Origin: Hydrogenophaga sp.
GTDB taxonomy: Bacteria; Pseudomonadota; Gammaproteobacteria; Burkholderiales; Burkholderiaceae_C
Reading direction: 5' to 3'
DNA length: 58,998 bases
NCBI GenBank assembly: GCA_020048405.1
Contig: JAIFMP010000054.1
Coordinates: forward strand, 1-58,998
Positions 37,636-47,194 of this stretch are shown here, piece by piece (the first letter of the stretch is position 1; every line of letters begins with the position of its first letter). The notes under the pieces are model-generated. The model was not told where the DNA came from. It did no database searches and was given only the letters and a program-made list of their open reading frames with translations. Position numbers and translations under genes: made by a program.

Positions 37636-40395
37636 TCAGGCCAACTTGCCGTGACAGTGCTTGTACTTCTGGCCACTGCCACAGGGACAAGGCTCGTTTC
37701 GACCGACACGCGGGACATCTGACGCAGCACTTCTTGGCCCAGCAGTTTGTGCATCCACAATTGTTTCAACTTCGCCTGTTTCGGTCGGGGCGGTGTAGAC
37801 GATGTTGGAAATGTGCTCAGCCCGCTCTTCAATTTGCTGCGCGGCTTCGTTCAGTTGGTCCCCTGATTGCACCCTGACGTTCATGAGTACGCGGGTCACT
37901 TCGTTTTTCACACTGTCCAGCAATTGGCCGAACAACTCGAAGGCCTCGCGTTTGTATTCCTGCTTAGGCTGCTTCTGAGCATACCCACGCAAGTGAATGC
38001 CTTGGCGCAAATAGTCAAGTGCGCTCAGATGCTCCCGCCAATGGGTATCGAGGCTTTGCAGCAGCACCATGCGCTGGAATGACTGGAAGTTGTCCTCGCC
38101 AGCGAGTTGCAGTTTGGAGTCATAAGCGTGATGGGCAGTATCCACCACACGGGAGACGATGTCTTCATCCGTGAGGGAATCTGCCGAGTCCAACAGTGAT
38201 TGCAAAGGCACCTCGACGGACCACTCATCTTTCAGCACTTTTTCAAGCGTGGGCAGGTCCCACTGCTCTTCCACGCTCTCCACTGGTACGTACTGGCGCA
38301 CAAGATCTGTGAAGCACCCTTCACGTAAGGAGGTGATTTGCTCCTTCAGATCAGTCGCATCCAAAATGTCGTTGCGTTGCTGATAGATGACTTTGCGCTG
38401 ATCGTTTGAGACATCGTCATACTCCAGCAACTGCTTGCGGATGTCAAAGTTCCGCGCCTCAACCTTACGCTGCGCGGACTCAATGCTCCGAGTCACGATG
38501 CCCGCTTCAATGGCCTCCCCCTCGGGCATCTTGAGTCGATCCATGATGGCTCGGACGCGATCGCCTGCAAAAATGCGCATCAGGGAATCGTCGAGGCTCA
38601 GATAAAAGCGGGAGGAACCGGGGTCACCCTGCCGACCAGAACGTCCGCGCAACTGGTTGTCGATGCGGCGCGACTCATGACGCTCAGTGGCGATGATGCG
38701 CAGGCCGCCGAGAGACTTGACCAACTCGTGGTCCTTTTCCCATTGCTGACGCACTTCACTCACACGTGCTGCGCGAGTGCCTTCGTCCAATAGAGGGTCT
38801 GCCTCAACAGCCAGCACCAGCTTCTCAAGGTTCCCCCCGAGCATGATGTCGGTACCGCGACCGGCCATGTTTGTGGCGATGGTGATCATCTTGGGCCGAC
38901 CGGCCTGAATGATGATGTCAGCCTCCCGAGCATGTTGTTTAGCGTTCAACACCTGGTGGGGTAGACCGGCTTGGTCAAGCAACCCGGAAATGATCTCCGA
39001 ATTTTCAATAGACGACGTACCCACCAACACAGGCTGTCCGCGCTCGTGACATTCGCGGATGTCGGCAATCGCGGCCGTGTATTTTTCGGGGGTGGTCTTG
39101 TACACGCGATCCAGTTGATCGTCCCGACGACTGGGCCGGTTGGGGGGCATGACCACCGTCTCCAGACCGTAGATTTCCTGGAACTCATACGCTTCAGTGT
39201 CTGCGGTGCCTGTCATGCCCGACAACTTGTCGTAAAGCCTGAAGTAGTTCTGGAAGGTTATGGAGGCAAGCGTTTGATTTTCAGCCTGGATTTGAACGCC
39301 CTCTTTGGCCTCGACCGCCTGATGCAGTCCGTCACTCCAGCGGCGCCCGGTCATCAAGCGCCCGGTGAACTCGTCAACGATGACGATCTCACCATCCTGA
39401 ACCACGTAATGCTGGTCGCGGTGGTAAACATGGTGCGCGCGCAACGATGCATTCAAGTGATGCATCAATGAAATATTGGCTGGGTCGTAAAGCGAGGCAC
39501 CCTCCGGCAGCAAACCGGTCGAGGCCAAAATACGCTCAGCGGTTTCGTGCCCTTGTTCAGTCAGAAAAATTTGGTGGGATTTTTCGTCGAGCGTGAAGTC
39601 TCCCGGTTTGGTCACGCCCTCGCCGGTTCGCGGGTCTGCCTCGCCCTCCTGACGGGTGAGAATGGGAGCCACCCGATTGATCGCAAGATACAAAGCCGTG
39701 TGATCTTCAGCCTGTCCACTGATGATCAACGGGGTGCGTGCTTCATCGATCAGAATCGAATCCACCTCGTCAACAATAGCGTAATTCAGTTTTCGCTGAA
39801 CCCGGTCTACCGCCTCATACACCATGTTGTCACGAAGGTAATCGAAACCAAACTCGTTGTTCGTGCCGTATGTAATGTCTGCGGCGTAAGCCGCCTGCTT
39901 TTCAGCCCGCTGCATCTGGGGCAAGTTCATGCCCACAGTCAAACCCAGAAACCCGTACAGCCTGCCCATCCATTCTGCGTCACGGCTGGCCAGATAATCG
40001 TTCACGGTGACTACGTGCACGCCTCTTCCGGTCAAAGCGTTGAGGTACACAGGCAGCGTTGCTGTCAGTGTTTTACCCTCGCCTGTCCTCATCTCAGCGA
40101 CTTTGCCGCTGTGCAGAGCCAAGCCACCGACCAATTGCACATCGAAATGACGCATCTTCATGACGCGTTTGCTGGCTTCCCGAACCACCGCGAAGGCCTC
40201 CGGCAATAACGCATCCAGGGTTTCCCCATTGGCGTGGCGTTGTTTGAATTCGTCGGTTTTTGCCTGAAGTGCGTCGTCAGACAACTGCTCTAAAGTTGTC
40301 TCCAGTGCGTTGATTCTGGCAACCGTCTTGCGGTATGTTTTCAGAAGGCGGTCATTGCGACTGCCGAAAATTTTGGTGAGGAAATTGGTAGCCAT
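37636..40395 (-). CDS. secA: Preprotein translocase ATPase SecA
   Basis: 919 residues. Walker [16 protein letters not shown] (about residue 102), [15 protein letters not shown] and the second nucleotide domain with [14 protein letters not shown] are intact, and the C-terminal zinc/SecB-binding motif [14 protein letters not shown] ends the chain. Drives Sec-dependent export through SecYEG. Start [18 protein letters not shown] is standard. Confidence 0.98.
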   Translation of the reverse strand: MATNFLTKIFGSRNDRLLKTYRKTVARINALETTLEQLSDDALQAKTDEFKQRHANGETLDALLPEAFAVVREASKRVMKMRHFDVQLVGGLALHSGKVAEMRTGEGKTLTATLPVYLNALTGRGVHVVTVNDYLASRDAEWMGRLYGFLGLTVGMNLPQMQRAEKQAAYAADITYGTNNEFGFDYLRDNMVYEAVDRVQRKLNYAIVDEVDSILIDEARTPLIISGQAEDHTALYLAINRVAPILTRQEGEADPRTGEGVTKPGDFTLDEKSHQIFLTEQGHETAERILASTGLLPEGASLYDPANISLMHHLNASLRAHHVYHRDQHYVVQDGEIVIVDEFTGRLMTGRRWSDGLHQAVEAKEGVQIQAENQTLASITFQNYFRLYDKLSGMTGTADTEAYEFQEIYGLETVVMPPNRPSRRDDQLDRVYKTTPEKYTAAIADIRECHERGQPVLVGTSSIENSEIISGLLDQAGLPHQVLNAKQHAREADIIIQAGRPKMITIATNMAGRGTDIMLGGNLEKLVLAVEADPLLDEGTRAARVSEVRQQWEKDHELVKSLGGLRIIATERHESRRIDNQLRGRSGRQGDPGSSRFYLSLDDSLMRIFAGDRVRAIMDRLKMPEGEAIEAGIVTRSIESAQRKVEARNFDIRKQLLEYDDVSNDQRKVIYQQRNDILDATDLKEQITSLREGCFTDLVRQYVPVESVEEQWDLPTLEKVLKDEWSVEVPLQSLLDSADSLTDEDIVSRVVDTAHHAYDSKLQLAGEDNFQSFQRMVLLQSLDTHWREHLSALDYLRQGIHLRGYAQKQPKQEYKREAFELFGQLLDSVKNEVTRVLMNVRVQSGDQLNEAAQQIEERAEHISNIVYTAPTETGEVETIVDAQTAGPRSAASDVPRVGRNEPCPCGSGQKYKHCHGKLA

Positions 40396-40574
40396 GAATT
40401 TTGATCTATCGCGGCATCAGCTATCAGTCTGATGACACAGAAGGCTTCTGATTGTTGGATGGGACGCTGGCGAGGAAACCTCAAGCCGTGCAGCAAGTGG
40501 TGCTTTGGGACAGATTTTAAACCCCACCCCCGTCGCAAATAATCGTCATGCCTGTGGCCTGAGCAGAGCGCGAA

Positions 40575-41527
40575 TTAGGGTGATGCACCGCGCTGCGCAG
40601 TGATTTCCGGTCTGTTTGCGGAGGCGCGACCCGCATCCAGAAACAACTGTGGGTCTTGCGCAATACCCGACAGCCATACTTCGAAGTGCAGATGTGGTCC
40701 GGTTGAGCGACCTGTTGAGCCAACATCCGCAATGTGCTGTCCACGCTTGACAATGTCGCCAACTTTGACTGCCACGCGCGACGCATGGGCATATCGGGTG
40801 ATGAGTTCCTTGCCATGATCGATTTCCACCATCTGACCATAGGCTGGGTGAAACTCTTGGACAACGACAACCCCACCCGCCGCCGCCAATATGGGGGCTC
40901 CAGTGTCGGCAGCGAAGTCCAACCCGGTGTGCAAAGCACGTTGTCCAGTCATGGGGTCAATCCGCCATCCAAAGCCCGAGCCCGCGCGGGCGTCCCTGAC
41001 CGGCCATTCCGTGGGCAGCAGTGCTTTGCGAACGCGATCAATGAAGAACTGCCTCTCCACGTCGTTCAGTCGATCTGCACTGATCTGGGCATGTTGATAA
41101 AAAAATCTATGCTCGAGCGCAATTCATCCATCGAGAGGTTTCGTTGATTCAGCAGGACCCCGCCTGATCCAGCTTTGCTCTTGGCATCCAAAGCAGGCAG
41201 GCCCGCCGTCGCCGCCAAGCGCTCGGCCAGGGCGTCCAACTGCACGATACGCGCCTGCATTTCACCCAGCTTGGTAGCCATTGCATCCAGATTCTCCCGA
41301 AGATATCGCTCCTGGCTCTGGCGCTCAACGCTGGAAACCATTCCCGCCAACGGGGTGACTATGGGCCAGCCCTGTCTGGCTCCGTGAACGATGACCAAGT
41401 GGTACACCGCCAACGATGCAAAAATGACAAGCAGCACGGTAGCGGTGGCAAAGGCAAACAGTCGCAAACCAGATATGTGTAGTGCTCGGTTTTTGGCGAA
41501 CCAAGGGTCCGTGATAATCAAATGCAT
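40575..41527 (-). pseudogene. M23 family metallopeptidase, frame shifted at a T7 run
   Basis: First frame from ATG 41527 (MHLIITDPWFAKNRALHISG) has one membrane helix (about residues 22-45) and a coiled-coil region, then reaches ELRSSIDFF and stops at 41066-41068. The next frame continues FYQHAQISADRLNDVERQ, then the peptidase SGFGWRIDPMTGQRALHTGLDFA, with zinc ligands in HTGLD and GPHLHFEVW, to 40575. The switch is at seven T in a row (minus strand; A at 41099-41105); one extra T, or a -1 slip on T TTT TTT, restores about 317 residues. Family members trim or regulate peptidoglycan and often lie before secA in relatives. Confidence 0.85.
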
Positions 41528-41548
41528 GGTCACCTTCGCATTGATGTG

Positions 41549-41863
41549 ATGCGCACAGCATCAAGCCCCCAACAACTCTCCGTCTCCCTGACGAAGGCCG
41601 TTGCAGACTCACCCGTGCTCGCGCACTTGAGCGCATTGCTGGAACAATCCAAGCAGCGCATGATCATCGTAGAGTCACTGCTGCCAATCGGACTCAGAAA
41701 ACTTGTGACTCCAGGCCCTGCTGACGAAGGCACGTGGTGCTTGCTGGTCCGCAGCGGCGCTGCTGCTTGCAAGTTGCGCCAGATACTCCCTGATTTGGAA
41801 GCCAGACTCCAGCATGCTACGGGCAACGCCGTAAAAATACGGGTCAAAGTGCTGAGTGAGTGA
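41549..41863 (+). CDS. DUF721 (DciA-like) domain protein
   Basis: 104 residues from MRTASSPQQLSVSLTKAV. The middle shows the KH-like DUF721 pattern (LPIGLRKLVTPGPADEGTWCLLVRSGAAACKLRQILPDL). DciA in this family loads DnaB helicase at origins in most bacteria, but the betaproteobacterial short form is untested. ATG 41549 avoids overlap with the divergent M23 gene; an ATG at 41522 would overlap it by six bases. Confidence 0.7.
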   Translation: MRTASSPQQLSVSLTKAVADSPVLAHLSALLEQSKQRMIIVESLLPIGLRKLVTPGPADEGTWCLLVRSGAAACKLRQILPDLEARLQHATGNAVKIRVKVLSE

Positions 41864-41892
41864 AACCACCAGCAACGAAACAGATATTGGGG

Positions 41893-41968
41893 TGGTGCCG
41901 ATTGTCGGATTCGAACTGACGACCTATCGCTTACAAGGCGAGTGCTCTACCAACTGAGCTAAACCGGC
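41893..41968 (-). tRNA. tRNA-Thr (anticodon TGT)
   Basis: 76 bases on the minus strand. Acceptor GCCGGTT pairs with AATCGGC and encoded ACCA follows. D-arm GCTCAGTTGGTAGAGC, anticodon loop CTTGTAA with anticodon TGT, and T-loop GTTCGAATC are in place. Reads ACA (and other ACN by wobble). Lies between the DUF721 gene and sspB. Confidence 0.97.
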
Positions 41969-41980
41969 ACGGACAATATT

Positions 41981-42463
41981 CTACTTGATCCGCTTGAGGG
42001 CAGGACGTGGACCACCGCGCGGTTTGTCTCCAGGCACTGAAGGCGTCCCGTTCCACTCAGAGCCAGACAAGCCATCAACCAAACTAAAGGGTGGCAACTC
42101 GTCAACAGATGCATCGGGCTCCACCGCGAGATCACCCAGTATTGATGGTTCGATGGGAAATGCCATGCCCTGTCCGTTCTCACGGGCATAGATAGCAGAA
42201 ACCCTCCCCACGGGTACAACAACCGACTGGGACACGCCACCGAACCTGGCTTTAAACTCAATGAACTCATCACCCAGAGCAAGACTTCCTGTTGCATCTG
42301 TGCTGACGTTCAGAACGATTTCTCCATTGACCACGTGCTGCCTGGGAACTCTAACGGATCCGTCCACCGACACCGCCAAATAGGGAGTAAACCCGTGGTC
42401 CATGCACCACTGGTGCAGGGCCCTGATCAAATATGGGCGGGTTGATGGAAGCTCAGTGGTCAT
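41981..42463 (-). CDS. sspB: ClpXP specificity-enhancing factor SspB
   Basis: 160 residues. RPYLIRALHQWCMDHGFTPY opens the substrate-binding domain and GVSQSVVVPVGRVSAIYARENGQGMAF ends it; a disordered acidic linker and a basic tail (RPALKRIK) that docks on ClpX follow. It delivers ssrA-tagged peptides to ClpXP. ATG 42463 is preferred to GTG 42472. Follows sspA by 22 bases. Confidence 0.95.
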   Translation of the reverse strand: MTTELPSTRPYLIRALHQWCMDHGFTPYLAVSVDGSVRVPRQHVVNGEIVLNVSTDATGSLALGDEFIEFKARFGGVSQSVVVPVGRVSAIYARENGQGMAFPIEPSILGDLAVEPDASVDELPPFSLVDGLSGSEWNGTPSVPGDKPRGGPRPALKRIK

Positions 42464-42485
42464 AGTGTGCACCCTGCCCCAGCGC

Positions 42486-43097
42486 TTACTTGCGCATCAC
42501 TTTTTCAGAGGGAGTCAACGCTTCGATGTAAGCGGGTCTGGAGAAAATGCGCTCTGCGTATTTCAGCAAAGGCGCTGCATTTTTGCTCAGCTCAATGCCA
42601 TAAAAATCGAGTCGCCACAGCAAAGGTGCAATCGCAACGTCAAGCATTGAAAAACTGTCTCCCAGCATGAACTTGTTCTTCAGAAATACTGGAGCGAGTT
42701 GGGTCAATCGGTCACGAATGTAGCTCCGTGCCTTTTCAACTGCCTTCTCGTTGCCCTTGCCGCCCCGTGCTTCGAGCACAGATACGTGGGTAAACAACTC
42801 TTTTTCGAAATTCAACAGAAACAGGCGAACACGCGCACGATCGACTGGATCGCCGGGCATTAACTGTGGGTGAGGAAAGCGCTCATCGATGTACTCGTTG
42901 ATGATGTTCGACTCATAAAGTATCAGATCGCGCTCGACCAAAATAGGCACTTGCCCATAGGGGTTCATGACAGCAATGTCTTCCGGCTTATTGAAAAGGT
43001 CCACATCGCGGATCTCAAAATCCATGCCTTTCTCGAACAGGACAAAACGGCAGCGGTGGGAAAAAGGGCACGTGGTACCCGAATACAAAACCATCAT
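42486..43097 (-). CDS. sspA: Stringent starvation protein A (GST fold)
   Basis: 203 residues. N-terminal thioredoxin-like part (LYSGTTCPFSHRCRFVLFEKGMDFE) and a C-terminal all-helical part give a glutathione S-transferase fold, with SspA-type NPYGQVPILVERDLILYESN. SspA binds RNA polymerase with sigma-70 and supports stress survival. Placed after petC as in most betaproteobacteria. Confidence 0.95.
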   Translation of the reverse strand: MMVLYSGTTCPFSHRCRFVLFEKGMDFEIRDVDLFNKPEDIAVMNPYGQVPILVERDLILYESNIINEYIDERFPHPQLMPGDPVDRARVRLFLLNFEKELFTHVSVLEARGGKGNEKAVEKARSYIRDRLTQLAPVFLKNKFMLGDSFSMLDVAIAPLLWRLDFYGIELSKNAAPLLKYAERIFSRPAYIEALTPSEKVMRK

Positions 43098-43115
43098 GAC
43101 AACGAATCCCTCAAT

Positions 43116-43154
43116 GAAAAACAGTGGCGATACACCTTGAGCGTATCGCCACTG
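43116..43154 (-). terminator. Rho-independent terminator after petC
   Basis: Minus strand: CAGTGGCGATAC, 9-base loop, GTATCGCCACTG, then TTTTT. A perfect 12-bp stem between petC and sspA, so sspA-sspB probably have their own promoter or depend on read-through. Confidence 0.85.
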
Positions 43155-43190
43155 CAGCAGATCCGGACAGAAATCCGGGGCGCGCTGATG

Positions 43191-43946
43191 TTACTTGATA
43201 TCTTTCCAGAACGCCGCGTTCAAACGCCAAGCAATCACTGTGAACACGGACAGGAACAGCAACACCCAGACACCAATGCGAACCCGGGTGTTTTGCACAG
43301 GCTCTGACATCCATTGCATGAATGCGACCAAATCACCAGTGGCTTGATCAAACTCAGCAGGCGACAGAATGCCTGGCGTGACCTGTTCCCAGCCCTTCAG
43401 CTTTTGAACATCGTGGCCGTGTTCAGACACGGTTTCAAAAACGGGACGACGCTCACCCTGCAGCTCCCACATCACGTGTGGCATACCCACGTTTGGAAAC
43501 GCCATGTTGTTCCACCCCGTGGGCTTGTTGGGGTCGCGGTAATAGGTGCGAAGGTATGTGTACAGATAGTCCGACCCAGAACCGGCACCGCTTGCACGTG
43601 AGCGGGCAACCAGAGTGAGATCGGGTGGATTTGCGCCGAACCATTCCTTGGCTTGCTTGGGATCAATAGCCGCCTTCATGGTATCGCCCACCTTGTCGGT
43701 GGTGAACATGAGGTTTTCCTTGATTTGCTTCTCGGTCAAACCGATATCGCGCAAACGGTTGTACCGCATGAACGCAGCAGAGTGGCAGCTCAGGCAGTAA
43801 TTGACAAACAGCTTGGCACCGTTTTGCAACGCGGCCATGTCGTTGGTGCGACTCGGCGCCTTGTCCAGCGGGAAGCTCGCACCAGCAGCATGCGCACCAC
43901 CCACCAAAGCAACGACCAGCGAAAGGGCTGTGATGATTCTTTTCAT
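43191..43946 (-). CDS. petC: Cytochrome c1 of the bc1 complex
   Basis: 251 residues. Signal peptide MKRIITALSLVVALVGGAHA; haem c motif CLSCH at residues 51-55; the axial Met region GMPHVMWELQG; one C-terminal membrane anchor (RIGVWVLLFLSVFTVIAWRL). Transfers electrons from the Rieske protein to cytochrome c. ATG 43946 gives the signal peptide; petB ends 20 bases upstream. Confidence 0.96.
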   Translation of the reverse strand: MKRIITALSLVVALVGGAHAAGASFPLDKAPSRTNDMAALQNGAKLFVNYCLSCHSAAFMRYNRLRDIGLTEKQIKENLMFTTDKVGDTMKAAIDPKQAKEWFGANPPDLTLVARSRASGAGSGSDYLYTYLRTYYRDPNKPTGWNNMAFPNVGMPHVMWELQGERRPVFETVSEHGHDVQKLKGWEQVTPGILSPAEFDQATGDLVAFMQWMSEPVQNTRVRIGVWVLLFLSVFTVIAWRLNAAFWKDIK

Positions 43947-43966
43947 AGCGTTACTCCACAACTCTT

Positions 43967-45367
43967 TCAATGCGCTTCAAACGTCACACGGGTAGGCACT
44001 GGCTTGCATTTGCCAATGCGGCTCCACCATGGCATGAGCAGGAAAAATCCGAAGTAGAACAGGGTGCCTACTTGCGAAACCAACTCGCCCACAGGGCTGG
44101 GAGGCTTCACACCGAGATAACCCAGAATGAAAAAGTTGATCACGAACACGCCATACAACCAAACATTCCAGCTAGGGCGATAGCGAATGGATTTGGCCTC
44201 GCTGTAATCCAGCCAAGGTAGGAAAAACATGATGATGACGGCTCCACCCATGACGACCACACCCCAGAACTTGGCGTCGATCGCCAGCATCAGGGCTACA
44301 GCCACCACGGCGGCACCGAGCACACCCATTTTCAGTGGCGCAGGCATCTTGATCTTGGCAACGCCAAGCAACGCACCCAACAGAACCACCGCAACCAGCA
44401 CATACATGAACTGGCTGGTCACGGCGCGCAGCATCGAGTAGTACGGCGTGAAGTACCACACGGGAGCGATGTGCAAAGGAGTGGTCAGCGGATCAGCGGG
44501 GATGAAGTTGTTGTACTCCAGAAAGTAGCCGCCGAGTTCAGGCGCGAAGAAGATGATGGCGGAAAACACCATCAGGAATACCGACACACCCAAGATGTCA
44601 TGCACGCTGTAGTAGGGGTGGAAAGGGATGCCGTCGAGCGGAATGCCGTTGCTGTCCTTCAGCGCTTTGATCTCTACACCGTCAGGATTGTTGGAGCCAA
44701 CCTCATGCAGAGCAATGATGTGAGCCACCACCAAGCCCAGCAAGACCAGAGGCACTGCGATCACGTGGAAGGAGAAGAATCGGTTCAGGGTGGCGTCACC
44801 GACAACAAAATCGCCACGGATGAGCAATGCCAAGTCAGGGCCGATGAAGGGAATCGCGGAGAACAAGTTCACGATCACCTGCGCACCCCAGTAGCTCATT
44901 TGGCCCCATGGCAGCAGGTAGCCCATGAAGGCTTCGGCCATCAGGACCAGGAAGATGGCGCAACCGAAAATCCAGACCAATTCGCGTGGCTTGCGGTAAC
45001 TACCGTAAATCAAACCACGATACATGTGCAGATAAACGACCACAAAAAACATTGATGCGCCGGTTGAGTGCATGTAACGAATCAGCCAGCCCCATGGCAC
45101 GTCCCGCATGATGTACTCGACCGACGCAAAGGCAAGTGCCGCATCAGGCTTGTAGTGCATGACCAGGAAAATACCGGTCACGATCTGGATCACGAGCACC
45201 AACAGAGCCAAGGAACCAAAGAAATACCAAAAATTGAAGTTTTTGGGTGCGTAGTATTCAGACAGATGCTCTTTGTAGAGCTTGGACAAAGGGAACCGGT
45301 TGTCCACCCAGTTCAGCGCTTTAACGGCCAATGCCGCGTCAGCCGGGACTTCTTTGAATTCAGCCAT
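43967..45367 (-). CDS. petB: Cytochrome b of the bc1 complex
   Basis: 466 residues, eight or more membrane helices. Haem-ligand histidines are in RYMHSTGASMFF/YLHMYRGL and FSFHVIAVP/HIIALHEVG, with GGYFLEYNNFIPADP, a variant of the PEWY quinol-site region, downstream. Carries both b haems and the Qo and Qi quinone sites. ATG 45367. Confidence 0.97.
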   Translation of the reverse strand: MAEFKEVPADAALAVKALNWVDNRFPLSKLYKEHLSEYYAPKNFNFWYFFGSLALLVLVIQIVTGIFLVMHYKPDAALAFASVEYIMRDVPWGWLIRYMHSTGASMFFVVVYLHMYRGLIYGSYRKPRELVWIFGCAIFLVLMAEAFMGYLLPWGQMSYWGAQVIVNLFSAIPFIGPDLALLIRGDFVVGDATLNRFFSFHVIAVPLVLLGLVVAHIIALHEVGSNNPDGVEIKALKDSNGIPLDGIPFHPYYSVHDILGVSVFLMVFSAIIFFAPELGGYFLEYNNFIPADPLTTPLHIAPVWYFTPYYSMLRAVTSQFMYVLVAVVLLGALLGVAKIKMPAPLKMGVLGAAVVAVALMLAIDAKFWGVVVMGGAVIIMFFLPWLDYSEAKSIRYRPSWNVWLYGVFVINFFILGYLGVKPPSPVGELVSQVGTLFYFGFFLLMPWWSRIGKCKPVPTRVTFEAH

Positions 45368-45407
45368 GATGAACCTTAAATAGCGTTGGGCGTATGGAGT
45401 ACTGAGC

Positions 45408-46004
45408 TCACGCTTTTTTGTCGTCGCCGATCAGCAGCGTGGTGTCCGACAAATACATGTGGGGAGGTACTTCCAGGTTGTCAGGAGCGGGTTTGTTTTT
45501 GAACACGCGGCCAGCAACGTCAAATGTTGAGCCATGGCAAGCACACAAAAAACCGCCCTGCCAATTGTCTGGCAACGACGGTTGAGCGCCGGGGGTGAGC
45601 TTTTCGCCGGGCGAACAGCCCAAGTGAGTACAAATGCCCACGCCAACAAACACCTCGGGCTTGATGGAACGGTGCTGGTTTTTGGCGTACTCGGGTGTGG
45701 GGTACGCATTCCGAGCAGAGAGGGGGTCGGCGAGCTCGGGCTCGGTCTTTTCGAGGGTTGCAAGTTGCTCAGGCGTACGTCGGAAGATCCACACCGGCTT
45801 GCCGCGCCATTCAACCGTGATTTTCTGGCCAGGTGGAATAGCAGAAATGTCCACCTCGATTGAAGCCCCCGCCGCCTTCGCTCGCTCTGACGGGCTGAAT
45901 GAGCTCACAAAGGGCACCGCGACTGCGGCGGCACCTGCGCCGCCAACGGCACAGGATGTGATCAGCCAGTTGCGGCGGCTGTTGTCTACGCTTGCTTCGC
46001 TCAT
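45408..46004 (-). CDS. petA: Rieske iron-sulphur subunit of the bc1 complex
   Basis: 198 residues. N-terminal Tat-type signal/anchor (SRRNWLI, then a 25-residue hydrophobic stretch). The 2Fe-2S ligands are CTHLGC (residues 125-130) and CACHGS (from residue 154). First gene of petABC. ATG 46004 (MSEASVDNSRRN) is used because it gives a normal Tat signal; the longer frame is not supported. An FNR-like box lies about 110 bases upstream. Confidence 0.96.
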   Translation of the reverse strand: MSEASVDNSRRNWLITSCAVGGAGAAAVAVPFVSSFSPSERAKAAGASIEVDISAIPPGQKITVEWRGKPVWIFRRTPEQLATLEKTEPELADPLSARNAYPTPEYAKNQHRSIKPEVFVGVGICTHLGCSPGEKLTPGAQPSLPDNWQGGFLCACHGSTFDVAGRVFKNKPAPDNLEVPPHMYLSDTTLLIGDDKKA

Positions 46005-46111
46005 GCAGATCTTTCTGGAACTTGGTTCTACAGGTGTGACGACCCCAAGGGTCAACCCTAGGATTGTAGTGAACGAAGGCGCAAGCATGTTCTGAATCTG
46101 CGCAAACTCAA

Positions 46112-46125
46112 TTGACGCACGTCAA
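46112..46125. promoter_or_regulatory. Candidate FNR/Anr box before petA
   Basis: TTGACGCACGTCAA, a perfect TTGAC-N4-GTCAA dyad, in the 214-base gap between petA and the dehydrogenase gene. FNR-type regulators accept TTGAY-N4-RTCAA. Could control either flank. Confidence 0.45.
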
Positions 46126-46218
46126 ACAAGCGGGCGTCACAACCCAGGGTTCTGGCTGAAGATGCCATGTTGCATGGGTAACATCGAGCCACATTCACCA
46201 CCTTTCAGGAACACATTC

Positions 46219-47085
46219 ATGAGCACCATCACCCCCTTGTCCATCCAAACCGTCGGCATCATCGGTGCTGGAACCATGGGCAACGGCATTGCACAGGCTT
46301 GCGCAACCCGTGGCATCCGCGTCGTCATGGTTGACATCAGCGAAGCCGCTGTGGCCAAAGGCATTGCAGCGGTGACATCCAGCCTCGACCGGCTGATCAA
46401 GAAAGACAAAATGTCAGCAGCGGACAAAATCGCCGCGCTGGAGTTGATCACCGGCAGCACGTCTTATGAAGCCCTCAAAGAAGCGCAATTGGTGATCGAA
46501 GCCGCAACCGAGAGCGAAGGGCTGAAGGTCAAGATCCTGCAGCAACTGGACAATCTTCTGGCGCCTGAAGTGCTGCTGGCAACCAACACCTCCAGCATTT
46601 CCATCACCAAACTGGCAGCAGTCACCCAACGAGCCGACCGCTTCATTGGCATGCATTTCTTCAACCCGGTGCCCATGATGGCGCTGGTGGAAATCATCCG
46701 GGGACTGCAAACCAGCGACGCAACGCATGAAGCAGTCAAAGCGCTGGCTGAGCGTCTGGGCAAGTCCCCCATCACCGTGAAGAACGCCCCCGGGTTTGTG
46801 GTCAACCGCATCCTGGTGCCCATGATCAACGAGGCCTTCTTTGTGCTGGCTGAAGGTCTGGCCTCGGCCGAGGACATTGACGCAGGCATGAAACTGGGCT
46901 GCAACCACCCCATCGGGCCGTTGGCGCTGGCAGACATGATCGGTTTGGATGTGTGCCTGGCTGTCATGAACGTTTACTTCAACGAATACAACGACAGCAA
47001 ATATCGCCCGTGTCCTCTGCTGAAAGAAATGGTGGCAGCAGGCTATCTGGGTCGCAAATCCGGCCGTGGCGTGTACAGCTATTGA
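46219..47085 (+). CDS. 3-hydroxyacyl-CoA (3-hydroxybutyryl-CoA) dehydrogenase
   Basis: 288 residues. N-terminal NAD fold TVGIIGAGTMGNGIAQ, catalytic His region IGMHFFNPVPMMALVEII, and a C-terminal domain with VKNAPGFVVNRIL and GLDVCLAVM. Length and single-domain layout match stand-alone enzymes (Hbd/PaaH2 type) that interconvert acetoacetyl-CoA and 3-hydroxybutyryl-CoA. ATG 46219 has AGGA upstream. May feed polyhydroxybutyrate turnover or beta-oxidation; this is inference. Confidence 0.92.
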   Translation: MSTITPLSIQTVGIIGAGTMGNGIAQACATRGIRVVMVDISEAAVAKGIAAVTSSLDRLIKKDKMSAADKIAALELITGSTSYEALKEAQLVIEAATESEGLKVKILQQLDNLLAPEVLLATNTSSISITKLAAVTQRADRFIGMHFFNPVPMMALVEIIRGLQTSDATHEAVKALAERLGKSPITVKNAPGFVVNRILVPMINEAFFVLAEGLASAEDIDAGMKLGCNHPIGPLALADMIGLDVCLAVMNVYFNEYNDSKYRPCPLLKEMVAAGYLGRKSGRGVYSY

Positions 47086-47105
47086 CCTTAAGAGAGCGTT
47101 TTCAT

Positions 47106-47149
47106 CTGCGCCGCAAATCCTTGAGCCAGATCAAGTTGCTGCGGCGCAG
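47106..47149. promoter_or_regulatory. Nested dyad with FNR-like core before the hemerythrin gene
   Basis: Outer arms CTGCGCCGCA (47106-47115) and TGCGGCGCAG (47140-47149) are perfect complements. Exactly centred inside is TTGAGCCAGATCAA (47121-47134), an FNR-like box. It could be a regulator site, or a terminator hairpin for the upstream dehydrogenase, since CATTTTC follows. Confidence 0.5.
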
Positions 47150-47194
47150 CATTTTCATAATCAGATCAGTGGCATGTGCCACCAGGAGCCTGAC

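Noticed and set aside
40396-40450. Possible repeat copy upstream of secA (GATCTATCGCGG, CAGCTATCAG)
   Set aside because: Shares only AGCTAT and little of the core order; too weak to list.
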